The position numbers and the translations under genes are program-made. Below the pieces are notes generated by a model, which saw only the letters and a list, made by a program, of their open reading frames with translations, ran no database searches and was not told the origin of the DNA. From positions 2,604,001-2,668,000 of the forward strand of contig NZ_AP028947.1 in NCBI RefSeq assembly GCF_036323495.1: DNA of 64,000 nucleotides. The letters run 5' to 3'. Positions 27,169 through 36,305 of the stretch are shown here, one piece after another (position 1 is the first letter of the stretch; each line of letters starts with the position of its first letter). Source of the stretch: Limnobacter thiooxidans. Its GTDB lineage: Bacteria; Pseudomonadota; Gammaproteobacteria; Burkholderiales; Burkholderiaceae_B.

Positions 27169-28779
27169 GTGCAAGGCAAAACCAGAAAACAACTTTTACC
27201 TTCCTTGCTGCTCACCAGCGTGCTTGCGGGCCTGCTCACACTCACGGCTTGCAGTTCAGACACCAGCCCTGTAGCCACCAACGCCACAAACACCACGCCA
27301 CAGGAAGTGCCCTTCACTGGTGCACCCATCATGCTGGACTTGAGTTGCGACCAGGCCACTTACCCCTCTGCAAAAATGCTGCAGTGTGAACTGGGCAATG
27401 TAGCCCGCACACTGGAAGCCAATCTGGAGCAACTCAACCCACTGTTTGTCGCGCAGCAAATTCAGCAAACCGGCGCAAACATCCAGTTTCTGCTGCAACG
27501 CAGCCTGCAGGACCCCAGCTGGAACCTGCCACCGGCAATCGGCAACAGCCCAGTCACCCCGCTTTGTGCTGCCGGTGCAGGACCTTGCGTGGGCGACCCA
27601 TTTCGCTACCCTGGCGTGAACGGCCCCGATGGCGATGTGTTTTACACGCAGGAAGCAGAAGTCACACCCGTGGTGTATTACGACCAAGGCTGCGCCCGCA
27701 TTTCCGGGCAAGTGTGGAAACCCAGAACAACCGGCAACTCAACACTGCCAGCCGTCATCATCAAAAATGGTTCGGTGCAGGCCAATGAAGCCCTGTACTG
27801 GTGGGCTGCGCAAGCGCTGGTGCGTGCCGGTTACATGGTGTTGACCAACGATCCACGTGGACAAGGCTTGTCCGACTTCGCTACACCCACCGGCGAGCAG
27901 GGCGGCAACGTCAACGGAAAAGTCTTTTACGAAGGCCTGGTCAACGACATTGACTTCCTGATGTCCACACCGGGCAAGCCCTACCCGCATGAACAGCGTT
28001 GCACCGGCACCTACCCCACGGCAACCCAGGCATTCAATCCATTTCATGCCCAACTCGACCCCAATCGCATTGGCGCGGCGGGTCATTCTTACGGTGCAGG
28101 TGGTGTTAGTTGGGTGCAAAGCTACGGCGCGCCCGACAGCCGACCCTGGCCGGGCTTGCTCAGCCCCACCAACCCGCTGAAAGCCATTGTGGCCTGGGAT
28201 GCACTGGGCTCAAGAAACACGCCTGCAGCCGCCACGCTGACCAGTCTGATCGACAGCAGCACTGTGAACCGGCTTCCACTTGTCGGCTTGTTGACCATGC
28301 CACAAGACGCACCACCCATTAGCCCGCGCGTACCCGCTTTGGGCTTCACCTCGGAATACGGATTCACCCCGGTGCCCTTCGTGCGCAACATGCCACGCGA
28401 TGAACATCTGGCCGGCTTCAAGGAATGGTCTGCAGCCAATGTGCCTGCCTTCAACATCACGATTGCGGGCAGCACGCACCTGGACTATTCACCGGGTCCC
28501 GCGCTGCCTGCAAGCTCCTGGTGCAAGGAAATCAAAAACAACGCCTGCGTGGGCGGGTGGGCTCAACCCATGATCACCCACTACACAGTGGCCTGGTTTG
28601 ACCGCTTCTTGAAAGTGCCTGGAGAAAAGGGATTCGCAGATGCAGACGCACGCCTGCTGGATGACGCCACATGGGCTGAACGAATGAGCTTTCATTTTGC
28701 AAGCGCCAGAAAATTCAGCACCCGGGACGGTCGCAGGGTGGCGACGGAAGACATACGCTTGAGCTACGCAGAGAAATAA
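27169..28779 (+). CDS. exported alpha/beta hydrolase, probable lipoprotein
   Basis: 536 residues starting at a GTG with GAGG eight bases upstream. The signal peptide ends at the lipobox LTAC (about residue 28). The nucleophile elbow GHSYGAGG (near residue 307) and a late His in STHLDYS (near 440) outline the Ser-Asp-His triad; TNDPRGQGLSDF is the early oxyanion-region strand. It probably cleaves esters or amides at the cell envelope. The substrate is unknown. It faces the TetR gene convergently. Confidence 0.78.
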   Translation: MQGKTRKQLLPSLLLTSVLAGLLTLTACSSDTSPVATNATNTTPQEVPFTGAPIMLDLSCDQATYPSAKMLQCELGNVARTLEANLEQLNPLFVAQQIQQTGANIQFLLQRSLQDPSWNLPPAIGNSPVTPLCAAGAGPCVGDPFRYPGVNGPDGDVFYTQEAEVTPVVYYDQGCARISGQVWKPRTTGNSTLPAVIIKNGSVQANEALYWWAAQALVRAGYMVLTNDPRGQGLSDFATPTGEQGGNVNGKVFYEGLVNDIDFLMSTPGKPYPHEQRCTGTYPTATQAFNPFHAQLDPNRIGAAGHSYGAGGVSWVQSYGAPDSRPWPGLLSPTNPLKAIVAWDALGSRNTPAAATLTSLIDSSTVNRLPLVGLLTMPQDAPPISPRVPALGFTSEYGFTPVPFVRNMPRDEHLAGFKEWSAANVPAFNITIAGSTHLDYSPGPALPASSWCKEIKNNACVGGWAQPMITHYTVAWFDRFLKVPGEKGFADADARLLDDATWAERMSFHFASARKFSTRDGRRVATEDIRLSYAEK

Positions 28780-28852
28780 ATCACGCTGTGAAATAAACCT
28801 CGCGACCCGCATCAACAGACAAAGTTGTTGTCGGGTCACTGAGTACATGACC

Positions 28853-29461
28853 TCAATTCATGACATTCGCCATCAACAAGGCGATGATCTTGAAATATTC
28901 TTCCAGTTGCGGCTCGGTGTCCCCCAACCGGTCACCATACAAAAAAGTTTCCCCAAGGCGAACAATGGCGACAGCCAGGGTTTTGACCTGCGGATCACCT
29001 TCCTTGAAAGCACGGTACCGGGGCAAATAAACCAGAAGAATATTGATCAGGCGATTTCGTATTGAATATTCGCCAGTGAACAAAACCCTCGCCGCCACCT
29101 CGGGTTCATTTTTTACAAAATGAATTTGCCCCTTGTGCGTGCTGACAATTTTCAGGTAACCCTGAATACTCAACATCAGACCGCTCAAGGATGTGCCCGG
29201 TATGCCTTTGGCCACCGAGTAAATGATGCGCATCGACAAACGCCACAACACTTCGGCCAGCAAAGCATCCCGACTTCCAAACCACCGGTACAGGGTGGCA
29301 CGATTCACCTCGCAGATTTGCGCCAACTCGACAAGGTCCACGCGGTGGCACATTTCAAATTGCAGGCAAGCAGCATCCACAACCTGGCTGGCACGCGGGC
29401 TAAGCTCCGGCACCTGGCTGAGGAATATGGCCTCAATGGATTTTTCAATTGTTGTTCCCAT
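28853..29461 (-). CDS. TetR/AcrR family transcriptional regulator
   Basis: 202 residues. The N-terminal HTH is complete (DLVELAQICEVNRATLYRWFGSRDALLAEV split around residue 45-75), followed by a helical ligand domain of the QsdR/TetR_C type. The gene is divergent from the secreted-protein/LuxR pair and is preceded by a doubled dyad (29507-29590) that is a good candidate for its own operator. Effector unknown. Confidence 0.88.
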   Translation of the reverse strand: MGTTIEKSIEAIFLSQVPELSPRASQVVDAACLQFEMCHRVDLVELAQICEVNRATLYRWFGSRDALLAEVLWRLSMRIIYSVAKGIPGTSLSGLMLSIQGYLKIVSTHKGQIHFVKNEPEVAARVLFTGEYSIRNRLINILLVYLPRYRAFKEGDPQVKTLAVAIVRLGETFLYGDRLGDTEPQLEEYFKIIALLMANVMN

Positions 29462-29506
29462 GCGTTTTTATACCTGAATTCTCGCCAAACCTATTCATCG
29501 AAATAA

Positions 29507-29590
29507 GCAACATTTCTCGCATATGTCGCAATTGTTTACTTTCAAGGTATTTACAAGGCCCGAAATGCAACATATATTTCTTATGTCGCA
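29507..29590. promoter_or_regulatory. two identical-pattern dyad operators 60 bp apart
   Basis: GCAACAT-N9-ATGTCGCA occurs at 29507-29530 and again at 29567-29590, exactly 60 bp later. Spacers differ (ttctcgcat and atatttctt) while both arms are identical, so the arms are under selection. The second copy extends to AAATGCAACAT/ATGTCGCATTT. The sites lie between the divergent TetR gene and the secreted-protein gene, on the same face of the helix. Confidence 0.6.
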
Positions 29591-29607
29591 TTTATTAGAA
29601 ATTGCTC

Positions 29608-30075
29608 ATGAACAATAAAACTGTGTTGTCCCTTCTCCTTGGCGGTGTTGTTTCGCTCTTTGCAGTCAATGCACAAGCCACCGGACCCGTGGGTTTTGCG
29701 TTAGACATTGCACGCGACTCGGTGGATGCAGGCCTTTCAATTGCCAGGGATAGTGTTCGCGCTGGCACCCAGATTGCATCCGATGTAGTTTACGCACTGA
29801 CCGCGGAAGACCGCCGTCAACTGCGCGGCTACTGCCGCAACAACATGGGGCCTTACAGCTCACGTTCGCGCAAGAGGTTACCTGAGGATTGGGAAGAGGA
29901 AATTTACGTGTCTGCTCCTGCGCCTCAATTCGTTTACCGGGCCGGCACCAGAGTCCCCAGGTCTGCGCCTGGCATGCGCAATCAACCTCGCACCACTGTG
30001 GCATTCAGAATCGAGCAAAGCGTGATTTTGATCGACTCGCGTGAAGGTGTCATTGTGGACATCGTAGGGCTGTGA
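29608..30075 (+). CDS. exported protein of unknown function, repeats in mature N-terminus
   Basis: 155 residues from the ATG at 29608. A signal peptide ends at about residue 24 (NAQA). The mature part begins with two tandem 11-residue units IARDSVDAG (34-42) and IARDSVRAG (45-53), which should form an amphipathic helix, followed by a basic linker and a C-terminal FRIEQSVILIDSREGVIVDIVGL that recalls RcnB-like periplasmic proteins. No convincing family match. No strong Shine-Dalgarno is seen. It is followed one base after its stop by the LuxR-type gene. Confidence 0.68.
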   Translation: MNNKTVLSLLLGGVVSLFAVNAQATGPVGFALDIARDSVDAGLSIARDSVRAGTQIASDVVYALTAEDRRQLRGYCRNNMGPYSSRSRKRLPEDWEEEIYVSAPAPQFVYRAGTRVPRSAPGMRNQPRTTVAFRIEQSVILIDSREGVIVDIVGL

Positions 30076-30076
30076 A

Positions 30077-30379
30077 ATGGACACGGTTCAGGTGAGCTTC
30101 CAGATGACCTCCCCCGTTTCAGAACTGTCGAGATTGACCGACAGCGACAGTTCTGAAAGGCTGAATGATGCTTTGAATCATCATCTGTCACCACGGCAAA
30201 CCCAAGTGCTCTTGCTAATGCTGCAAGGGCACAGCCGATCCGAAATTGCCAAACACTTGAATGTTTCTGCAAGAACTGTCGACACAACTCGGGCAAGAAT
30301 GATGGTCAAGCTGAAAGCCAAGTCCAACACCGAGTTGGCGATCAAAGCGTTCGAGCTTTGTAACAGCGTCACTGCATAG
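30077..30379 (+). CDS. stand-alone LuxR-type HTH protein
   Basis: 100 residues. The C-terminal two thirds is a complete GerE/LuxR DNA-binding domain (LSPRQTQVLLLMLQGHSRSE, then NVSARTVDTTRARMMVKL); no receiver or autoinducer domain precedes it. The ATG is one base past the stop of the exported-protein gene, so translation is coupled. It probably regulates transcription without its own sensor domain. Confidence 0.8.
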   Translation: MDTVQVSFQMTSPVSELSRLTDSDSSERLNDALNHHLSPRQTQVLLLMLQGHSRSEIAKHLNVSARTVDTTRARMMVKLKAKSNTELAIKAFELCNSVTA

Positions 30380-30458
30380 ACAACCTGAAATCAGGGCCTT
30401 GAGGAATTCCCGAAATTTGTCGGTACATTAAATCCAGATTAACAAGCCCCTTGAGAAT

Positions 30459-30477
30459 TGTAGTGAGAATCACTATC
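30459..30477 (+). promoter_or_regulatory. Fur-box-like operator of the third TonB receptor
   Basis: TGTAGTGAGAATCACTATC agrees with the Fur consensus at 14 of 19 positions and contains the perfect palindrome TAGTGA-GAA-TCACTA (30461-30475). It lies 60-78 bases before the receptor start. Confidence 0.72.
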
Positions 30478-30536
30478 AATTAGTATTTGGCTCATCGTTT
30501 AAGCCATTTCACTACTGTTCTCTGGAGAGTCCTCCC

Positions 30537-32654
30537 ATGTTCGCCCGCAGTACCTCTGAATGCCACCGATCCCGCTCGCCGTTCAAACCCACAGCACTGG
30601 CTTTTGCAGCCGCAACTTTGGCACTGTGTAGCCAAGCCGTCAACGCCAACTCGACAGAATCAACGCTCGCTACAGTAGAGGTGATCGGCAGTGAAGAAAA
30701 TCTGATCAAACTACCCGGGTCTGCAAACATCATTTCGCAGACAGACCTGGACAATTCACGCGCCTTCACAGTGAACGAGGTTTTACGCAAAGTACCTGGG
30801 GTGACTGTGCGAGATGAAGAGGGTTTTGGTTTGCGACCCAACATCGCAATTCGCGGCTTGAACCCCACACGCTCCACAAAGGTCACTTTGCTCGAAGATG
30901 GTTTGCCTTTGTCCTATGCCCCCTACGGTGACAATGCCAGTTACTACCACCCCATGATCGACCGCTACAGCCGCATTGAAGTGCTCAAAGGGTCGAGCGC
31001 CTTGTTGTTTGGTCCGCAAACTGTTGGTGGTGTCATCAACTACATCACCCCCACGCCACGACAGGAGTTTGGTGGCAGTCTGCAAGGTACGTTGGGAAAC
31101 AGGGACTACTTCAATGGACGAATCGGGTTGGGTGGCGGTGGTTTCAACCTGGACTATGTCCGAAAACAAGGACAAGGCGCACGTGACAACACCAACCATG
31201 AACTGGATGACCTCAACCTGAAGTACGCGTTTTCGATTGATGAGCGCAACGCATTGACCTTGCGCGCCAGTTACTATCAGGAAAGATCTCAAGTCACCTA
31301 CGCCGGACTGACCCAAGCGGAATTCGAACGTTTTGGCGGCCAATACAATCCGTTTGAAAATGACCGATTTGACATCGAGCGGATTGGCACATCTGCCACA
31401 CACGATTTCTCGCTCAACGACAACGCCACGCTGACCACAAGCATTTACTACTTTCAGTTCGACCGCGACTGGTGGCGCCAGGCCAGTAACAGCCAGGATG
31501 CCCAATGCGGCGGCGCATTCAACAACGCACGGTTGGCAGGTCAGGCTGTTGATGTGAACAGCTGCAACTCAAACCAGGGGCGTCTTCGTTACTACGAGAC
31601 ATACGGCATTGAACCACGGTTGACTGTTGCTCACAGTGCGGGCGAATTTCAAGCCGGTGTCAAAGCACACTTTGAAGACCAAGACCGCAGGCAAATCAAT
31701 GGCAGCAGCCCCACTGCCCGGTCTGGGGTTGTGGTCGAAAACAACCTGCGCAACACACAAGCCTATTCAGCTTTCGTATCCAATCGATTTGACATCAATC
31801 AATTCAGCATTACCCCGATTGCCCGCTACGAATCAATTGATGTGGAGCGCCTGAACCAGCTTGATGGCAGCCAGGGTGCAACGCAAATCAGCGCGTTCAC
31901 TCCGGGTATTGGCGTGACCTGGAACCCCTCACCCACCCTCACGGTATTCTCCAGCTTGCATGAAGGTTTTGCACCGCCACGCGTTGAGGATTTGATTGGT
32001 ACCGCAGGTACCGTCACGGAAGTTGACGCAGAGCAATCCACCAACTTTGAGGTGGGGGTACGTACCCAACTTGGCGAGACATGGACCTTGCAAAGCGCTT
32101 ATTTCCGCACCGATTTCAGCAACCTGATTGCAGTGGGGTCCATTGCTGGCGGCGGTACACCCTTGTCACAAGGCAAAGCATTGTTTGAAGGACTTGAAGT
32201 GAACGCCAACGGTGAATTGGGCATGGGCTTTCTCGGAAGACTGGCCTACACCTGGCTACCCACAGCAGACCAGACAGAGGCATTCCGGAATGTTTCGAAT
32301 GGTGCGCTTGTTGGCGTAGAAGGTAACCGCCAACCCTATGCGCCAAGGCACACGCTTACCGCGGCACTTGGCTACCAGCAAGGCAAGCTGCGTAGTGAAT
32401 TGGAAGCACAGTATGTGGGTCAGCAGTTCTCAGATTTTGCCAACACCGTAGCGCCCACGCCAGACGGACAGCGGGGTGAAATTGATGCCGTAGCCGTGTG
32501 GAACATGAGCTTGAATTATCAGTTTGACAAGGCCACGACAGGTTTCTTGAGTGCAAAAAACCTGTTCGACAAAACCTACATCACCGACCGCACACGTGGA
32601 ATTATTGTAGGAATGCCGAGGCTGTTGCAGGTTGGGGTACGCTACGATTTTTAA
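30537..32654 (+). CDS. TonB-dependent receptor (FecA-like, iron)
   Basis: 705 residues: a signal peptide (ALCSQAVNA), a plug domain with VRDEEGFGLRPNIAIRGLNP and IEVLKGSSALLFGPQTVGGVINYI, and a barrel ending LLQVGVRYDF. The plug signature (RPNIAIRGLNPTRS) is the FecA/ferric-dicitrate-like type. No regulatory N-terminal extension of the FecR-interacting kind is present. GGAG precedes the start. The Fur-like operator upstream indicates iron control; no partner gene follows. Confidence 0.92.
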   Translation: MFARSTSECHRSRSPFKPTALAFAAATLALCSQAVNANSTESTLATVEVIGSEENLIKLPGSANIISQTDLDNSRAFTVNEVLRKVPGVTVRDEEGFGLRPNIAIRGLNPTRSTKVTLLEDGLPLSYAPYGDNASYYHPMIDRYSRIEVLKGSSALLFGPQTVGGVINYITPTPRQEFGGSLQGTLGNRDYFNGRIGLGGGGFNLDYVRKQGQGARDNTNHELDDLNLKYAFSIDERNALTLRASYYQERSQVTYAGLTQAEFERFGGQYNPFENDRFDIERIGTSATHDFSLNDNATLTTSIYYFQFDRDWWRQASNSQDAQCGGAFNNARLAGQAVDVNSCNSNQGRLRYYETYGIEPRLTVAHSAGEFQAGVKAHFEDQDRRQINGSSPTARSGVVVENNLRNTQAYSAFVSNRFDINQFSITPIARYESIDVERLNQLDGSQGATQISAFTPGIGVTWNPSPTLTVFSSLHEGFAPPRVEDLIGTAGTVTEVDAEQSTNFEVGVRTQLGETWTLQSAYFRTDFSNLIAVGSIAGGGTPLSQGKALFEGLEVNANGELGMGFLGRLAYTWLPTADQTEAFRNVSNGALVGVEGNRQPYAPRHTLTAALGYQQGKLRSELEAQYVGQQFSDFANTVAPTPDGQRGEIDAVAVWNMSLNYQFDKATTGFLSAKNLFDKTYITDRTRGIIVGMPRLLQVGVRYDF

Positions 32655-32675
32655 TCCGGGTTTTGTGTATTGGGG

Positions 32676-33254
32676 CTATCGATAGCGGTGGATGTCTTTG
32701 GCCCTGTATACGCTTACCGACACTGTAACGTCAGCCAATTTCTGATTAAAAACTTCCTTGCTTCCATGCAATTGATACTGAACATTTGACTTGTCAAGGA
32801 CACCCAGTGTTTCCAGTTTGGATATGTTGCGGTAGTAGAAGTAATTGTCGCTGACAGAATCTGGAAGTGTGTTGTTGGCCACTGTCAATTTCACGAACAC
32901 CCAACAGTCTTGAACTATTGCATCCCAGTTCTTGTCTGCAGCGTCTTTCATTGCGTATTCAAAGGCGCCGTCAGACGTGAAATAAATCACCTCATTGGAT
33001 TTGTCCAAGCAGGAGGTTGTTTGATTCAGAATTTGAGTGCTCGAACTCAAGAGCAAAGTAGCGGAGTGGGACGGAACGACCTTCTTTGGAGTTAACGCCT
33101 CAAGTTCCAGCCTCTTTTTCTCGATCGCCAAACGTTCATGCTCTTTGTGCTGACCAAAATTGTTTTGAGAAATCCTGTTCTGAGCAGAAACAGCTGAATG
33201 CCCGAGCAAACAAATCGTCAACGCGCCTAAAAAACATTTACCAAAAAAATTCAT
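32676..33254 (-). CDS. exported hypothetical protein
   Basis: 192 residues with a signal peptide ending at VSAQ (about residue 24). The first mature segment is a charged helix rich in Glu/Lys (HKEHERLAIEKKRLELEAL), followed by a Cys-containing globular part (SSSTQILNQTTSCLDKSNEV). No family is recognised. It follows a lipoprotein gene after 20 bases on the same strand, so the two form a pair, and codon use is more AT-rich than in neighbours. Confidence 0.62.
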   Translation of the reverse strand: MNFFGKCFLGALTICLLGHSAVSAQNRISQNNFGQHKEHERLAIEKKRLELEALTPKKVVPSHSATLLLSSSTQILNQTTSCLDKSNEVIYFTSDGAFEYAMKDAADKNWDAIVQDCWVFVKLTVANNTLPDSVSDNYFYYRNISKLETLGVLDKSNVQYQLHGSKEVFNQKLADVTVSVSVYRAKDIHRYR

Positions 33255-33274
33255 TCTTCTATCTGCCTATAAAT

Positions 33275-33979
33275 TTACTGAGTTGCCACAAGTCCACTGA
33301 AGTGACTGGTATCCCCATACGCCATGTCTTCTGGCGAATACGCTTCCTTGAGCCTCTTTTTGATGAAATTCGCGACTTCAAAATGTTCAGGCTTGTAGCG
33401 AACATTTTGAGCCTGAGGGAAATTCATGATCAGATCACTCCAGATCATGTCCACTTTTTGGGGCTCTTTCTCCAAGCTTTCAAGCACTGAATAGGCCAAC
33501 TCGGATCGCCCGGCTCCGGCATCCCGAATGTGCTCCAGGAAAGACAATGGAAAATATGCATCGTGCAGAACTTTTCCGTCTTTGATTCTTTGCTCGTTGC
33601 CATCAAGCAGCACAACACGGCCGCTGGAATGCAGTGCAAATCTCAGTTGAATTACCTCCTCGACATCGAACAAGTCGAGGCAGTGGTGTTTGTATTCAAT
33701 AGAATTCAAACAAACTGAAGTCCGTAGTTTTGCATTGAAGGCCGTACGGGTCACACTGTGGCACTTCGCTGTAACCGCAGTAAAGTCCGGGTACTCGTTC
33801 TCCAACGTCCAGTCAACGCTTGCACAATCCCAATACTTGAGCTGATCTTCGATAGGAACTGGACCCCATGCTTCAAGTGATCCGAAACGCACGTTAGAAA
33901 TTGAAGTCTCGGAATCGCATCCAGCAACCAGACAACTGAGTGCAAACAACCCCAAAACTTGTATAAAACGACGCGCCAT
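33275..33979 (-). CDS. hypothetical lipoprotein
   Basis: 234 residues. The N-terminus MARRFIQVLGLFALSCLVAG followed by Cys is a lipoprotein signal with lipobox LVAGC (Cys21). Five more Cys occur in the mature part (two flank WDCASVDW; a later pair in VCLNSIEYKHHCLDLFDV), suggesting periplasmic disulfides. No domain is recognised. It is the first gene of a two-gene unit with the exported protein downstream. Confidence 0.62.
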   Translation of the reverse strand: MARRFIQVLGLFALSCLVAGCDSETSISNVRFGSLEAWGPVPIEDQLKYWDCASVDWTLENEYPDFTAVTAKCHSVTRTAFNAKLRTSVCLNSIEYKHHCLDLFDVEEVIQLRFALHSSGRVVLLDGNEQRIKDGKVLHDAYFPLSFLEHIRDAGAGRSELAYSVLESLEKEPQKVDMIWSDLIMNFPQAQNVRYKPEHFEVANFIKKRLKEAYSPEDMAYGDTSHFSGLVATQ

Positions 33980-34440
33980 CTTCCAACCTGAGTAAATTCA
34001 AACTTGGCTGGAGTATGGGTGTGTGATCATCTACGGTCGATAGAGAGTATTGCTAGAAGATTAAGTAAAATTGACATTTATTTATCATTTGACACAATTT
34101 TTCACGTTGATGATCGCGAAAGTATTGTTTTCAGTCACTGTTAGCGGGATAACTATTAAACTTTATTGTTAATTGTTAAGCGCGATAATTATTAACAATA
34201 CAATTTTGTAGGTATTTTTGGGACAAGATTTACCGGTGCAATTCATCAAATTACCTTCAAATTGAGATGCAGGCAGAATTTTGAGCAATTGGTCGGGAAG
34301 TTGTAAGGGTTGAGACCAAGGAATACACATCTACTTTGTGTGCGGTTGAAAAAATAGATATGTCGACGATCATACATTTCGCACGTCACGATTTCGATCC
34401 GGTTTTTCATTGTCAAAACTTTGGGCCAGAAAACACCATA
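33980..34440. other. AT-rich non-coding gap with short repeats
   Basis: No convincing gene lies here; the only open frame (34246-34467, minus) looks random and runs into the terminator. Two imperfect direct repeats occur, TGTTAGCGGGATAACTATTA from 34139 and TGTTAAGCGCGATAATTATT from 34174, with 9-bp arms ATTGTTAAT/ATTAACAAT (34165-34199) overlapping them. The pattern could be a regulator site for the lipoprotein gene to its left. Confidence 0.4.
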
Positions 34441-34480
34441 AAAAAAAGGACCTAGCGGATCACTCACGCTAAGTCCTTGA
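34441..34480 (-). terminator. rho-independent terminator of the tRNA cluster
   Basis: On the minus strand an 11-12-bp stem (AAGGACTTAGCG/CGCTAGGTCCTT, one G-U pair) with a 9-nt loop is followed by seven T residues. It lies seven bases past the tRNA-His CCA end. Confidence 0.85.
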
Positions 34481-34487
34481 TTTTATT

Positions 34488-34564
34488 TGGGGCGATGTAT
34501 GGGGCTCGAACCCACGACCCATGGAATCACAATCCATTGCTCTACCAACTGAGCTAACACCGCC
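34488..34564 (-). tRNA. tRNA-His (GTG)
   Basis: 77 nt with encoded CCA. The anticodon loop TTGTGAT gives GTG. The acceptor stem has eight base pairs (GGCGGTGT with ACATCGCC), the extra G-1:C73 pair specific to tRNA-His. D-arm GCTCAGTTGGTAGAGC and T-loop TTCGAGC are intact. Confidence 0.95.
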
Positions 34565-34588
34565 ACCGTAAACTGGTACTAAAATTAT

Positions 34589-34665
34589 TGGCCTGCCCGG
34601 AGGGGTTCGAACCCCCGACCCTCGGCTTAGAAGGCCGATGCTCTATCCAACTGAGCTACGGGCAG
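34589..34665 (-). tRNA. tRNA-Arg (TCT)
   Basis: 77 nt with encoded CCA. The anticodon stem-loop TCGGC-CTTCTAA-GCCGA gives TCT, reading AGA. The acceptor stem is a perfect seven pairs beginning C1-G72, with discriminator G73, and the T-loop is TTCGAAC. Confidence 0.94.
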
Positions 34666-34742
34666 AATTTGCATTGTAACTCGAACACAGGAATGGGTAT
34701 AAAGCGCCCATTTGGCAAGGATAGAACATCCTTAAAATTCGG

Positions 34743-34819
<77 letters not shown>

Positions 34820-34876
34820 ACAAAGAAGCGGAATTTTAAGGCTATTACAAGGTTTCGTCAAGCACCTCTGTCACTT

Positions 34877-36223
34877 TTACTCAATCTTTGGCAAAGCCAA
34901 AAGAATACGCTCAACCAACTTATCCGCCACATCCCGATCCGCAGTTTCCACCATCACACGCAACACAGGCTCCGTACCCGATGGGCGAATCAACAAACGG
35001 CCATTCGCACCCAGATCAGCCCTTACTTGTTCACACACACCCTGCACCTTGATGTCACTGGCCCAGTCGTAGCCCACAGGCAAACGCGCATTTTTCAGAA
35101 CCTGCGGCAACATGGCAACCGGCATCAAGATGTCCCCCAAGGGCTTGTCCAAATTGCGAACGGCGCGTAGCACCTGCAAAGCGCTGACAATGCCGTCGCC
35201 AGTGGAATGGCGATCCAATACCAACAAGTGGCCAGAACTCTCACCGCCCAGTTGCCAGCCATTGGCTTGCAACTTCTCAAACACGTAGCGGTCACCGACC
35301 TTGGCGCGTTCAAACGGCACACCCAGCTTGCCCAGTGTTAACTCAAGGCCCAAATTGGTCATCAAGGTGCCCACTACCCCGTCGACCTTGCCCTGCATGT
35401 GCAAACGCTCGGCCACCAGCGCGAAAAGAAGTTCGTCACCGTTGTAGACACGCCCCGTGCCGTCCACGCAGATCAACCTGTCTGCATCGCCGTCCAGCGC
35501 GAAACCGTAATCGGCCCTGTGTTCCAGCACCGCTTTGGCAACGAAGTCGGGATAGGTGGCACCCACGCCCCGGTTGATGTTCAAACCATCCGGCTGGTCC
35601 GCCAGCACCACCACGTCTGCACCCAGTTCACGGAAAACGGCTGGCGCAATTTGATAGGCCGCACCGTTGGCGCAATCCACCACAATTTTCAGACCACGCA
35701 AGTGCTTGTCGCGCGGAAAAGTACCCTTGCAAAACTCGATGTAGCGGCCCGCCGCATCATTCAAACGCTTCGCTTTTCCAAGCTCTTCTGAAGACTTGCA
35801 AGGTGCATCCAAGGCCAACTGCGCTTCAATTTCCATTTCCCAGGCGTCGGGCAGCTTGGTGCCTTCGCCTGAAAAAAACTTGATTCCGTTGTCCTGGTAG
35901 GGGTTGTGCGAAGCACTGATCACCACGCCGGCCGACATGTTCAAGGCACGCGCCAAATACGCCACACCTGCTGTGGGCATGGGTCCCACCATGACCACAT
36001 CCACACCAACGGATGTGAAACCCGCCTCAAGGCAAGACTCCAGCAAGTAGCCGCTGACGCGGGTGTCCTTGCCAATCAAAACTCGGGGCCGACGGCCATC
36101 GGTTTCGTACTTGCCCAGCACCGTGCCGGCAGCCTGCCCCAAGCGCAAAACAAAATCAGGAACCATCGGGGACTGGCCCACTGTGCCGCGAATACCGTCT
36201 GTACCAAAATATTGTCTGCTCAT
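34877..36223 (-). CDS. glmM: phosphoglucosamine mutase
   Basis: 448 residues from the ATG at 36223, where [16 protein letters not shown] begins; this matches the family length. The active-site phosphoserine loop [15 protein letters not shown] (near 100), the metal-binding DGDADR (near 244), the sugar-binding GEQSSGH-type segment (LGGESSGH) and the phosphate-binding [12 protein letters not shown] are all present. It converts glucosamine-6-phosphate to glucosamine-1-phosphate for UDP-GlcNAc and hence peptidoglycan and LPS. Confidence 0.95.
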   Translation of the reverse strand: MSRQYFGTDGIRGTVGQSPMVPDFVLRLGQAAGTVLGKYETDGRRPRVLIGKDTRVSGYLLESCLEAGFTSVGVDVVMVGPMPTAGVAYLARALNMSAGVVISASHNPYQDNGIKFFSGEGTKLPDAWEMEIEAQLALDAPCKSSEELGKAKRLNDAAGRYIEFCKGTFPRDKHLRGLKIVVDCANGAAYQIAPAVFRELGADVVVLADQPDGLNINRGVGATYPDFVAKAVLEHRADYGFALDGDADRLICVDGTGRVYNGDELLFALVAERLHMQGKVDGVVGTLMTNLGLELTLGKLGVPFERAKVGDRYVFEKLQANGWQLGGESSGHLLVLDRHSTGDGIVSALQVLRAVRNLDKPLGDILMPVAMLPQVLKNARLPVGYDWASDIKVQGVCEQVRADLGANGRLLIRPSGTEPVLRVMVETADRDVADKLVERILLALPKIE

Positions 36224-36305
36224 GGCGAATCGTCTTTGTTTAGGGTGAATTGTGTATCGGGGAGATTTTACGGCAAGCACACACAGTGAAGCGGCAAATC
36301 TGTAA

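Noticed and set aside
28804..28837. GACCCG/CGGGTC inverted repeat between the alpha/beta hydrolase and TetR genes as terminator
   Set aside because: The stem is interrupted and no T-run follows on either strand; too weak to call.
34246..34467. 73-residue open frame on the minus strand
   Set aside because: It overlaps the tRNA terminator, has no ribosome-binding site or recognisable domain, and reads as chance in AT-rich DNA.
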